Under the pieces are notes generated by a model. It had not been told where the DNA came from, searched no databases, and saw nothing but the letters and a program-made list of their open reading frames with translations. This document shows, one piece after another, positions 1 through 5,895 of a stretch of 10,443 nucleotides of DNA. Source of the DNA: Actinomycetota bacterium (GTDB taxonomy: Bacteria > Actinomycetota > Acidimicrobiia > Acidimicrobiales > Ilumatobacteraceae). The translations under genes were made by a program, and so were the position numbers. The stretch lies in NCBI GenBank assembly GCA_018882725.1, contig VERK01000063.1:1-10443 (forward strand), given 5' to 3'. Positions within the stretch are counted from its first letter, which is position 1. Each line of letters opens with the position of its first letter.

Positions 1-633
1 CTGCGATCGGCGGTGCAGTCGCGCGCCGACGAGTTCGGAAAGCTGCGGTCGACTCTTCTGCACACAGATGATGTCGACGGCGATGCATTCGATCGCGCGT
101 TCGCTCGTGCGATCGAGACGCCCGCGTCGACGCGTCTACGCACCATCGTGCTCGGAGCGGCCGCCGCCGCCATCACCGTGGTGGTCGCGCTGGGTGTGGT
201 CGCGACCTCACGCGACGACAATCGCGATGGTCGCGACGACTTCGCTGAAGCACCGAACGCATCCGTCGCTGTCGAAGCGAACCCGACTCCGGCTGCCGAA
301 GCCAAGTCGCAGACCGATCTGGCCGCGGTGCCAGACTCTGTACTGGCCACACCGATGCAGACCCCATCCGTGGCGGGAGCCGTTGGTGGTGCCAACAGCG
401 ACGTGACGATGATCGTCGACATGGTTGCTCTCGGAGCGATCGCCAACGAATGGTGGGTCGTTCCCCCGTCGCTCTCCGACCTCTCGGCGTCGTGCCCACT
501 GGCCGAAGGGTCGCAATTGGTGGCGGGTTCGTTCACGTTCGCCGGCCAACCCGCCGAGATTCACTACGACGAAACCGGAATCGCCGTGTTCTCCGTCCCT
601 GAGTGCACCAAGATGGCCAGCGTCGTGCGCTGA
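1..633 (+). CDS. Membrane-anchored anti-sigma-factor-like protein (5' partial)
   Basis: The reading frame is open from the first base, so the true start probably lies left of the window; a GTG at 13 is the first internal start candidate. Numbered from that GTG (206 residues), there is a short charged N-terminal part, one clear membrane helix (about 44-65, rich in Ala, Val and Ile), an Ala/Pro/Thr-rich linker (about 70-125) and a C-terminal domain with two cysteines (C161, C198) that could form a disulfide outside the cell. This inside-membrane-outside layout fits an anti-sigma factor. In mycobacteria the gene just before trxB encodes the SigM anti-sigma factor (RsmA). The assignment rests on topology and position; I see no zinc-finger HxxxCxxC motif in the visible part. 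It could also be an unrelated single-pass membrane protein. Confidence 0.6.
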   Translation: MRSAVQSRADEFGKLRSTLLHTDDVDGDAFDRAFARAIETPASTRLRTIVLGAAAAAITVVVALGVVATSRDDNRDGRDDFAEAPNASVAVEANPTPAAEAKSQTDLAAVPDSVLATPMQTPSVAGAVGGANSDVTMIVDMVALGAIANEWWVVPPSLSDLSASCPLAEGSQLVAGSFTFAGQPAEIHYDETGIAVFSVPECTKMASVVR

Positions 634-646
634 CGAAGCGTCTGGC

Positions 647-652
647 TAGCCT
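647..652 (+). promoter_or_regulatory. Possible -10 element for a leaderless transcript
   Basis: TAGCCT fits the TAnnnT -10 pattern and ends six bases before the ATG at 659. There is no Shine-Dalgarno sequence in this gap, so transcription could start at or next to the ATG and give a leaderless mRNA, which is common in actinobacteria. No convincing -35 box is visible. The same hexamer is the proposed -10 of the rpmH operon on the other strand. Confidence 0.25.
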
Positions 653-658
653 CGCACC

Positions 659-985
659 ATGGCTGCCAATCCGTTGAACGACCCGAAGTGGGCCGAGAAC
701 ATGACCGACACGATCGTGTCGACCGTCGACAAGGTTCGAGATCGCACCACCAAGCCGATCGTGATGGCGGCCCGCGGTGTGGTGTTCGGTCTGCTCGCTG
801 CGTTCCTCGGCTTGTTCATCGCGGTCATCGCGTTGGTCGGCGCACATCGCGGCGTCATCAACTTCCTCGAATGGCCACTCGACCATGACACCGCAGTGTG
901 GGTCGCCTACCTCGTGCTCGGTGGAATCCTGTGCCTGTTGGGTTCGGTGTGCATGATCAAGCGTCAGTCGCAGGACGGCGTGTGA
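659..985 (+). CDS. Small two-helix membrane protein of unknown function
   Basis: This 108-residue protein has a polar N-terminal segment (about 1-35) that could form an amphipathic helix, then two membrane helices (about 38-61 and 78-99) separated by a short loop with acidic residues, and a short Lys/Arg-containing tail. The shape resembles small actinobacterial holin-like or DUF-type membrane proteins, but I cannot name a family with confidence and do not propose a function. Its stop codon overlaps the trxB start by one base (TGATG), so it is very likely co-transcribed and translationally coupled with trxB. No ribosome-binding site precedes its ATG, which may be the start of a leaderless transcript. 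The reading frame and coupling make it a real gene; only its role is unknown. Confidence 0.8.
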   Translation: MAANPLNDPKWAENMTDTIVSTVDKVRDRTTKPIVMAARGVVFGLLAAFLGLFIAVIALVGAHRGVINFLEWPLDHDTAVWVAYLVLGGILCLLGSVCMIKRQSQDGV

Positions 986-1929
986 TGGGTCAGCACCACA
1001 AGGTCATCATCATCGGATCGGGTCCGGCCGGACTCACCGCCGCCATCTACACGGCACGAGCCAACCTCGCGCCGTTCGTCATCGAAGGTGAACCGTCGAG
1101 TACGAGCGATCAACCCGGCGGACAGTTGATGCTCACGACCGAGGTCGAGAACTTCCCCGGATTCCCCGAGGGAATCATGGGCCCCGAACTCATGGGTCGA
1201 TTCAAGGAGCAGGCGGCCCGTTTCGGTGCCACGTTCCTCACCGCCAAGGCGACCAAAGTCGAGTTCGGCGAGCGCCCGTTGCGCGTTCATGTGTACGGCG
1301 ACGTGCACACCGCCGACTCGGTGATCGTTTCCACCGGAGCCCAGAGCCTGATGCTCGGACTCGAGGCCGAAGAACGACTGATCGGTCACGGTTTGTCCAC
1401 CTGCGCGACGTGTGACGGCTTCTTCTTCCGTGGCAAGGAGATCGCCGTCGTGGGTGGCGGCGACTCGGCCATCGAAGAGGCAACATTCCTCACCAAGTTC
1501 GCCTCGAAGGTCACGCTCATCCATCGTCGTGACTCGCTGCGCGCGAGCAAGATCATGCAGGATCGCGCGCTCAGCAACCCGAAGATCGAAATGCGCTGGA
1601 ACAGCGCGGTCACCGACTTGATCGGCACCGAACAACTCGAGGGCATCATGCTCACGGACACCGTGACCGGCACAACGAGTCGCATGGACGTGTCAGGATT
1701 GTTCATCGCCATCGGACACCGCCCGAACACCGACGTTTTCAAGGGTGTTCTCGACATGGAGGACAGCGGATACCTCGTCACGAGGCCCGACTCGACCTAC
1801 ACCAACATTCCCGGTGTTTTCGCCTGCGGCGACGTGAAGGATCACGTGTATCGCCAGGCCATCACGGCGGCGGGCTCGGGCTGTATGGCAGCCATCGACG
1901 CCGAGCGTTGGCTCGAAGCGCAGCACTGA
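985..1929 (+). CDS. trxB: Thioredoxin reductase (NADPH)
   Basis: TrxB transfers electrons from NADPH through FAD and a redox-active disulfide to thioredoxin in the cytoplasm. The 314-residue protein has the usual low-molecular-weight TrxB length. Motifs in order: FAD-binding GSGPAG (11-16), redox centre CATC (C140, C143) followed by DG, NADPH-binding GGGDSAIEEA (157-166) with the 2'-phosphate-binding HRR (180-182), and the C-terminal FAD motif around GVFACGD (277-283). The frame stays open upstream to 898, but that extension overlaps the preceding membrane gene in another frame. The ATG at 985 is chosen because it sits in a TGATG overlap and puts the nucleotide-binding strand (KVIIIGSG) at the N terminus. 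An AGGA lies nine bases upstream. The substrate gene trxA follows after 67 bases. Confidence 0.97.
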   Translation: MGQHHKVIIIGSGPAGLTAAIYTARANLAPFVIEGEPSSTSDQPGGQLMLTTEVENFPGFPEGIMGPELMGRFKEQAARFGATFLTAKATKVEFGERPLRVHVYGDVHTADSVIVSTGAQSLMLGLEAEERLIGHGLSTCATCDGFFFRGKEIAVVGGGDSAIEEATFLTKFASKVTLIHRRDSLRASKIMQDRALSNPKIEMRWNSAVTDLIGTEQLEGIMLTDTVTGTTSRMDVSGLFIAIGHRPNTDVFKGVLDMEDSGYLVTRPDSTYTNIPGVFACGDVKDHVYRQAITAAGSGCMAAIDAERWLEAQH

Positions 1930-1940
1930 CGGCCCCGCTG

Positions 1941-1964
1941 TAATCTGATCGCCAGAACGCGATC
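1941..1964 (+). promoter_or_regulatory. Possible trxA promoter element with small hairpin
   Basis: The 67-base trxB-trxA gap contains TAATCT (1941-1946), a TAnnnT-type -10 without a clear -35. It is followed immediately by an inverted repeat, GATCGC and GCGATC around a six-base loop (1947-1964). There is no T-run after the hairpin, so it is not a normal terminator. It could be a start-region structure or an mRNA-stabilising stem that lets trxA be expressed apart from trxB. This is weak evidence from pattern only. Confidence 0.2.
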
Positions 1965-1996
1965 GACCCGGTTCTCACTGGGCGAAAGGACTTGTC

Positions 1997-2326
1997 ATGG
2001 CCGAAGGAATCGTCACCCTCACCAGCAGTACGTTCGACGAGACCGTGAACTCGTCGAACACTCCCATCGTGGTCGACTTCTGGGCCGAGTGGTGTGGACC
2101 GTGCAAGCAGATCGCTCCGATCCTGAGCGAGATCGCCACCGAAAAGGCTGGTCAGGTCACCATCGCCAAGTTGAACGTCGACGATCACGGCGACATCGCC
2201 ATGCGGTACAACGTCATGAGCATCCCCACACTCCTGGTGTTCCACGGCGGTGAGCTCAAGAAGCGCATGGTGGGCGCCAAAGGCAAAGGACAACTCCTGC
2301 AGGAGTTGGAGGAATTTCTCGGCTGA
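1997..2326 (+). CDS. trxA: Thioredoxin
   Basis: Cytoplasmic thioredoxin, 109 residues, the standard size. It reduces protein disulfides and is itself recycled by the TrxB encoded just upstream. The active site is the canonical WCGPC (C33 and C36), inside the conserved block DFWAEWCGPCK. D27 corresponds to the buried catalytic aspartate, and the cis-proline loop is SIPT (P77). There is no signal peptide. The ATG at 1997 is supported by AAAGGA at 1985-1990, six bases upstream. Its stop overlaps the start of the next gene by one base (TGATG), so thioredoxin and the CwlM-like protein should be made from the same transcript. The trxB-trxA-cwlM order is the same as in mycobacteria. Confidence 0.97.
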   Translation: MAEGIVTLTSSTFDETVNSSNTPIVVDFWAEWCGPCKQIAPILSEIATEKAGQVTIAKLNVDDHGDIAMRYNVMSIPTLLVFHGGELKKRMVGAKGKGQLLQELEEFLG

Positions 2327-3276
2327 TGGCCCTGTCGCCCGGTGATTCGGGCGAGGCCGTTCGGCAGCTCCAGAGCCGTCTCGGCGCCGCCGGCTTCCTT
2401 CCCACCTCGGGTGTGAGCCCGTCCAGCTACTGCGCCGGAACCACCGACGCGGTTCGCGCCTTCCAAGAAGATCGCGGTTTGCCTGCCACCGGCGTGTGCG
2501 ACGACACCACCTGGAACGTCCTGGCCGAAGCGTCGTGGAACCTCGGTGATCGGCTGTTGATGCTGCGCTCACCCAATCTGCGGGGCGACGACGTGGCCGA
2601 AATGCAGCGCTTGTTGTCGCGTCTGGGGTTCGACGGTGGGCGCATCGATGGCATCTTCGGACCTCTGGCCGCGCAGGCATTGGCTGATTTTCAAACCAAC
2701 GCCGGCATCGAGTCCGATGGCGTGTGCCGACCGAGCACCGTCGAAGCCTTGCGCCGACTCTCCCGGCAAACCGGCGACGGTCCCGGAATCGCCGCAGTTC
2801 GTGAAGCCGAAAGCCTGCGGGCCGGGCGTCCTCTCGACGGACGTCGCGTTGCGGTGGGTCAGTTCGGCGGATTCAGTTCGTTGAGCCGCCCGCTGTGTCA
2901 GTCGTTGCGCGACCGCGGTGCACTGCTCATCCAAACCGATGACACCGATGCGGTAGCCCAGGCCGCACACGCCAATCTGTTCGGTGCCGAGGTGTACATC
3001 GGACTCGAAGCGACCACTGAACGACTGGCTCGAGTGACCTACTACGCGGTCCCGGCCTTCGAATCAGCCGGTGGAAGAGCCCTGGCTCACCTCATCGAAC
3101 GACACTTACGCGATGTTGTTCCACGAATCTCCGTGAGTGGAATGCGCCTGCCGATCCTGCGCGAGACCAAGATGCCCGCGGTGTTGCTGAGCCTCGGACC
3201 CACACAGGTCATGGTCGACCGGGCCGAGCGCATTGCCGAGGCCGTGTTCTTGGCCGTGGCGGCCTGGTCGGCCTGA
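2326..3276 (+). CDS. cwlM: CwlM-like protein: two PG-binding-like repeats and a zinc-ligand-less amidase fold
   Basis: This 316-residue protein has no signal peptide, so it should stay in the cytoplasm. It has two PG_binding_1-type repeats (about 4-66 and 81-146; each has a G-x-x-V-x-x-L/M-Q-x-x-L start and a G-x-x-G/D-G-x-F/T-G-type end) and then an N-acetylmuramoyl-L-alanine amidase (Amidase_3) fold (about 172-314). The fold is recognisable from RVAVGQFGG (174-182), the AN and AEVYIGLEA segment (216-229) and the MPAVLLSLG strand (283-291). The usual metal and catalytic residues are missing: F181-like replacement of the GHGG histidine, no histidine at the SIHAN position, and S289 in place of the catalytic glutamate. 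In mycobacteria CwlM is a non-enzymatic, PknB-phosphorylated regulator of MurA; this is likely its counterpart. The protein ends without a Thr-rich C-terminal tail. It is coupled to trxA by TGATG. Confidence 0.82.
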   Translation: MALSPGDSGEAVRQLQSRLGAAGFLPTSGVSPSSYCAGTTDAVRAFQEDRGLPATGVCDDTTWNVLAEASWNLGDRLLMLRSPNLRGDDVAEMQRLLSRLGFDGGRIDGIFGPLAAQALADFQTNAGIESDGVCRPSTVEALRRLSRQTGDGPGIAAVREAESLRAGRPLDGRRVAVGQFGGFSSLSRPLCQSLRDRGALLIQTDDTDAVAQAAHANLFGAEVYIGLEATTERLARVTYYAVPAFESAGGRALAHLIERHLRDVVPRISVSGMRLPILRETKMPAVLLSLGPTQVMVDRAERIAEAVFLAVAAWSA

Positions 3277-3429
3277 CCGTCCACACGCCGCACAGGTCAT
3301 CGCACCAGCCCAGAGCGTTATTTACGGCTAAAAACTGAGTTCACCCACAGAGTTATCCACAGCCTGTGAGGACTCTCTCCTAGAACTTGAGGGTGACGGT
3401 TGTCGAATTCGCCCTGGTCAACGAGGTCT
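3277..3429. other. Convergent spacer with a perfect DnaA box and flanking degenerate boxes
   Basis: This non-coding stretch separates the convergent ends of the cwlM-like gene and parB. It contains a perfect DnaA box TTATCCACA at 3353-3361, a weaker one (TCACCCACA, two mismatches) at 3341-3349 just three bases before it, and an AT-rich run at about 3317-3339. The bases CACAG-C-CTGTG (3358-3368) form a short palindrome overlapping the perfect box. I see no convincing intrinsic terminator for either gene (no strong GC stem followed by T's). The box lies about 5.4 kb from dnaA and about 6.8 kb from the dnaA-dnaN spacer. Confidence 0.6.
3353..3361 (+). promoter_or_regulatory. Perfect DnaA box TTATCCACA
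   Basis: Exact match to the 9-mer TTATCCACA, the only one in the window. The 13 bases TATCCACAGCCTG (3354-3366) are repeated exactly at 8618-8630 upstream of dnaA, so the conserved unit is longer than the box itself. It is a likely DnaA-binding site by sequence; its role (extra initiation site, titration, or none) is unknown. Confidence 0.6.
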
Positions 3430-4347
3430 TCAGTCGTTGGACGGACCCTCGGTCATCAAGCGATAGATCCTCTCGAGGTCTTCGAGATCAGCGAAGTCGA
3501 TCGTGACAGTGCCGCGCTTGTTCGCCATCTTCACCGCGACCCGGGTGGACAGATAGTCACCCAACAAGGTTTCGAGTTCGAGCAGACCCGCGGGGGGCAA
3601 TCCTCCCGGTCGGGACGAACCGCCACTCTTGCTACCGGCCGTGCCCGACGAACCACCTGACGACGAACCACCACTGCGATCACGGACGGCTTCCTCGACG
3701 GCCCGCACCGACCATTCCTCCGACGCAGCGCGCCGAGCCAAACTCTCCTGAAAGGCCCGATCGGCAGTTCCGAGCAGGGCTTTGGCGTGACCAGCCGAGA
3801 GACGACCGTCGGCCAAGAGGCTCTGTACGGCCGGAGGCAAGTTGAGAAGGCGCAAGGTGTTGGTGACCGTGCTGCGGCTCTTGCCCACCCTCTTGGCCAC
3901 ATCGTCGTGCGACAGCGAGAAATCATCGATGAGCTGCTGATACGCCGAGGCTTCCTCCAGGGGAGACAGGTCTTGGCGGTGCAAGTTCTCCACCAACGCC
4001 TGCTCGACCGACGACATGTCGTCGGTTTCCTTGACGACGGCCGGCACGGTGGCCAGCCCGGCGCGCTGTGCGGCCCTCCATCGACGCTCTCCGGCGATCA
4101 ACTGGTACGAACCATCGGCCAAACGCCTGACGAGGAGGGGTTGCAATACCCCGATCTCCTCGATGGAGGCCGCCAACTCGGCCAACGCCTCTTCATCGAA
4201 GTGAACACGGGGTTGATTGGGGTTCGGGACCAGGTCGGAGACCGGAATCTCGACCAGGGTGGCCGAGCCGGACGGACCGTCACCAGCCGGACCCCCAGGA
4301 ATCAGGGAATTGAGACCTCTACCGAGACCGGAGCGGCGGGGTGCCAC
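3430..4347 (-). CDS. parB: Chromosome-partitioning protein ParB (CTPase clamp, parS-binding)
   Basis: ParB loads on parS, spreads as a CTP-dependent sliding clamp, stimulates ParA and recruits SMC. The protein has 305 residues. In order: an N-terminal ParA-interacting segment (RRSGLGRGLNSLIP, about 4-17), the CTP-binding core with GERRWRAAQ (86-94) and ENLHRQDLSPLEEA (120-133), a helix-turn-helix (about 145-168) that should read parS, a Ser/Gly-rich flexible linker (about 225-246) and a C-terminal dimerisation domain (about 250-305). The frame could start at a TTG at 4365, but AAAGGAGG at 4361-4354 stands six bases before the GTG at 4347, and that start puts the conserved RRSGLGRGL right at the N terminus. 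It overlaps the parA end by 29 bases, so the two are coupled. It is the last gene of the minus-strand cluster. Confidence 0.95.
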   Translation of the reverse strand: MAPRRSGLGRGLNSLIPGGPAGDGPSGSATLVEIPVSDLVPNPNQPRVHFDEEALAELAASIEEIGVLQPLLVRRLADGSYQLIAGERRWRAAQRAGLATVPAVVKETDDMSSVEQALVENLHRQDLSPLEEASAYQQLIDDFSLSHDDVAKRVGKSRSTVTNTLRLLNLPPAVQSLLADGRLSAGHAKALLGTADRAFQESLARRAASEEWSVRAVEEAVRDRSGGSSSGGSSGTAGSKSGGSSRPGGLPPAGLLELETLLGDYLSTRVAVKMANKRGTVTIDFADLEDLERIYRLMTEGPSND

Positions 4348-5137
4348 CGGCCACCTCCTTTGCAACCAAGCGGTACGCCACCGCTCCCTTGGACGACGGG
4401 TCGTACACGTTGATGGGCTGGTGATGCGACGGGGCCTCCGACAACCGAACGTTGCGCGGGATCACGGTCTGGCACACCTTGTCGCCAAAGTGCTCGCGAA
4501 CCTCGGCCACCACCTCATTGGACAGTTTCGTCTTGGAGTCGAACATCGTGCACACGATGGTGCTGACCTCGAGAGCCGGGTTCAGGTTCCGCTTCACCAG
4601 GTCGACGTTGCGCAGGAGCTGGCCGAGGCCTTCCAGGGCGTAGTACTCGCACTGGATCGGGACCAGGACTTCCTTGGCCGCCACCAACGCGTTGACCGTG
4701 AGAAGGCCAAGGGACGGAGGGCAGTCGATGATCACGAAGTCGAAGTCGTCCAACACGGAGTCGACAGCCTTCTTCAGACGGTGCTCGCGGGCCATCAGGG
4801 GGACCAGTTCGATCTCGGCGCCGGCCAAGTCGAGGTTGGATGGGGCCACGAACAGGTTCTTCAGGCTCGCCGGCTCGATGCAGTCCTCCATGGCGGCATC
4901 GTGCAGGAGGACGTCGTACATCGAGGTCTCGATGCCTCGAGTCTCCACACCAACCCCCGACGAGGCGTTTCCTTGAGGGTCCAGGTCGACAACCAGGGTT
5001 CGGTAGCCCAATTCGGCCAAGCAGGCCGACACGTTGATCGAGGTCGTGGTCTTGCCGACCCCACCCTTCTGGTTGGCGACGGCGATGATCCGGGGCAAGG
5101 GCCGGGAATGGCCGATTGAAGCCGACTGGTCAGTCAT
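4319..5137 (-). CDS. parA: Chromosome-partitioning ATPase ParA (Soj family)
   Basis: ParA is a deviant Walker-type ATPase that binds DNA without sequence specificity as an ATP dimer and moves ParB-parS complexes. The protein has 272 residues. It shows the deviant Walker A KGGVGKTT (24-31; signature K24), Walker A' with DLDPQGN (51-57), Walker B FVIIDCPPSLG (134-144) and the conserved IPRNVRLSEAPS block (226-237). The frame is open 81 codons further upstream to 5380, but that extension reads through both parS sites and is not ParA-like. ATG 5137 is the start that fits the family. Its ribosome site is weak: AGAGGT lies about 12 bases upstream and nothing better is seen. A weak TACCAT -10 candidate lies between parS and the start. 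It overlaps parB by 29 bases. Confidence 0.95.
   Translation of the reverse strand: MTDQSASIGHSRPLPRIIAVANQKGGVGKTTTSINVSACLAELGYRTLVVDLDPQGNASSGVGVETRGIETSMYDVLLHDAAMEDCIEPASLKNLFVAPSNLDLAGAEIELVPLMAREHRLKKAVDSVLDDFDFVIIDCPPSLGLLTVNALVAAKEVLVPIQCEYYALEGLGQLLRNVDLVKRNLNPALEVSTIVCTMFDSKTKLSNEVVAEVREHFGDKVCQTVIPRNVRLSEAPSHHQPINVYDPSSKGAVAYRLVAKEVAGGTPPLRSR
4354..4361 (-). promoter_or_regulatory. Ribosome-binding site that fixes the parB start
   Basis: AAAGGAGG on the minus strand lies six bases before GTG 4347. It sits inside the 3' end of parA and inside the longer open frame of parB, so it argues against the upstream TTG start at 4365. Confidence 0.8.
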
Positions 5138-5235
5138 GGAAGAGATGCATACCTCTGACTCGAAGGTGGACGCCCGCATGGTACCGAACGGGTACGACTC
5201 GGTCGGGGTTCTACGGGGGTGATCTCCCACACTGT

Positions 5236-5251
5236 TGTTCCACGTGGAACA
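5236..5251. promoter_or_regulatory. parS site 1 (ParB-binding palindrome)
   Basis: TGTTCCACGTGGAACA is a perfect 16-bp palindrome. It differs from the commonest bacterial parS (TGTTTCACGTGAAACA) only by a symmetric T-to-C/A-to-G change at one position per half. It lies about 100 bp upstream of the parA start, the expected place for a centromere site next to parAB. Confidence 0.93.
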
Positions 5252-5295
5252 GTTCGGTCCCCTGAACTGACGGACACCAGCCCGTCGAGGCCGGT

Positions 5296-5311
5296 TGTTC
5301 CACGTGGAACA
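5296..5311. promoter_or_regulatory. parS site 2 (ParB-binding palindrome)
   Basis: An identical copy of site 1, exactly 60 bp away. The identity extends to 20 bp (5234-5253 and 5294-5313). It begins one base after the rsmG stop codon (5313-5315 on the minus strand), so it lies at the very end of the rsmG gene. Confidence 0.93.
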
Positions 5312-5312
5312 G

Positions 5313-5870
5313 TCAGGATCGAGCGAGAACAGCGACTCCGTTGGCCACGGAGACCAGGGAGAGCCCACTCGACAGCACATCGAGGGAGTCCCAGCGCTCT
5401 CCCGTTGAACCCGGGGGTTCGGTCACCAACAGCAGCCCACCGGGTGCGAGCAATGGGGCGGCGTGTTGGGCGGTGTAGGGAGGAGGGCCGAAGCCCCGAC
5501 TAGTGGCCACCGACCAGGTGATCCCAGGAAACCGACGGGGGAGTTCGATCACATCAGCCTCGACCGCCTGAATTCGGCCAGCCAGCCCGAGTCGTCCCAC
5601 GAGGCGAACCAGAAGATCGACCCGCTTGCCCCGCCGATCGACCAGATGGCCCAACAACTCCGGTCGGGCCAGGGCCACCACCAACCCGGGCAGGCCTCCA
5701 CCAGCACCCAGGTCGACGAATGATGTGGCGGTATCAGGGATCAACTGGGCCAGAGCCAGCGCCTGGTCAACGGCTCGGCCGAGATCTCCTGGCCCCAACA
5801 TGCCGATGCGCTGGGCCTCGCCCAGCGCATCGATCAGAGATTGTCGTTGGACCGGATCGAGGGAACTCAC
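5313..5870 (-). CDS. rsmG: 16S rRNA (guanine-N7) methyltransferase RsmG (GidB)
   Basis: RsmG uses S-adenosylmethionine to methylate N7 of a guanine in the 530 loop of 16S rRNA (G527 in E. coli numbering); its loss gives low-level streptomycin resistance in several bacteria. The protein has 185 residues, somewhat shorter than the usual 205-240, mainly because the N-terminal part is short. The SAM motif FVDLGAGGGLPG is at 51-62, followed by an acidic strand end (VDRRGKR), VEADVIEL (103-110), and the VATSRGFGPPP segment (121-131) that corresponds to the family's ARAFAP-type block, then GGLLLVTEPPG (144-154). The start is a GTG at 5870 with AGGA eight to nine bases upstream. It lies 25 bases after jag and is followed by parS and parA, the conserved actinobacterial order. 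Confidence 0.92.
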   Translation of the reverse strand: MSSLDPVQRQSLIDALGEAQRIGMLGPGDLGRAVDQALALAQLIPDTATSFVDLGAGGGLPGLVVALARPELLGHLVDRRGKRVDLLVRLVGRLGLAGRIQAVEADVIELPRRFPGITWSVATSRGFGPPPYTAQHAAPLLAPGGLLLVTEPPGSTGERWDSLDVLSSGLSLVSVANGVAVLARS

Positions 5871-5895
5871 GGATCCGTCCTGAGGGTGTTGGTGA

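Noticed and set aside
1393..1401. DnaA-box-like TTGTCCACC inside trxB
   Set aside because: A single one-mismatch match inside a coding region with no neighbouring boxes; likely chance.
1862..2680. 272-codon open frame on the minus strand
   Set aside because: Antisense to the trxB end, trxA and the cwlM start, which all have strong motifs; the translation is Arg-rich and low in complexity.
4217..5119. 300-codon open frame on the plus strand
   Set aside because: It runs antisense to parA and parB, which have clear family motifs. Long antisense frames are common in GC-rich genes, and the translation shows no domain I recognise.
5181..5195. Inverted repeat GTACC-GAACG-GGTAC in the parA leader
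   Set aside because: A five-base stem is too short to call an operator or terminator without other support.
5138..5380. N-terminal extension of ParA to 5380
   Set aside because: The extra 81 codons read through both parS palindromes (giving the repeated CSTWNN) and have no ParA-like sequence; ATG 5137 fits the family.
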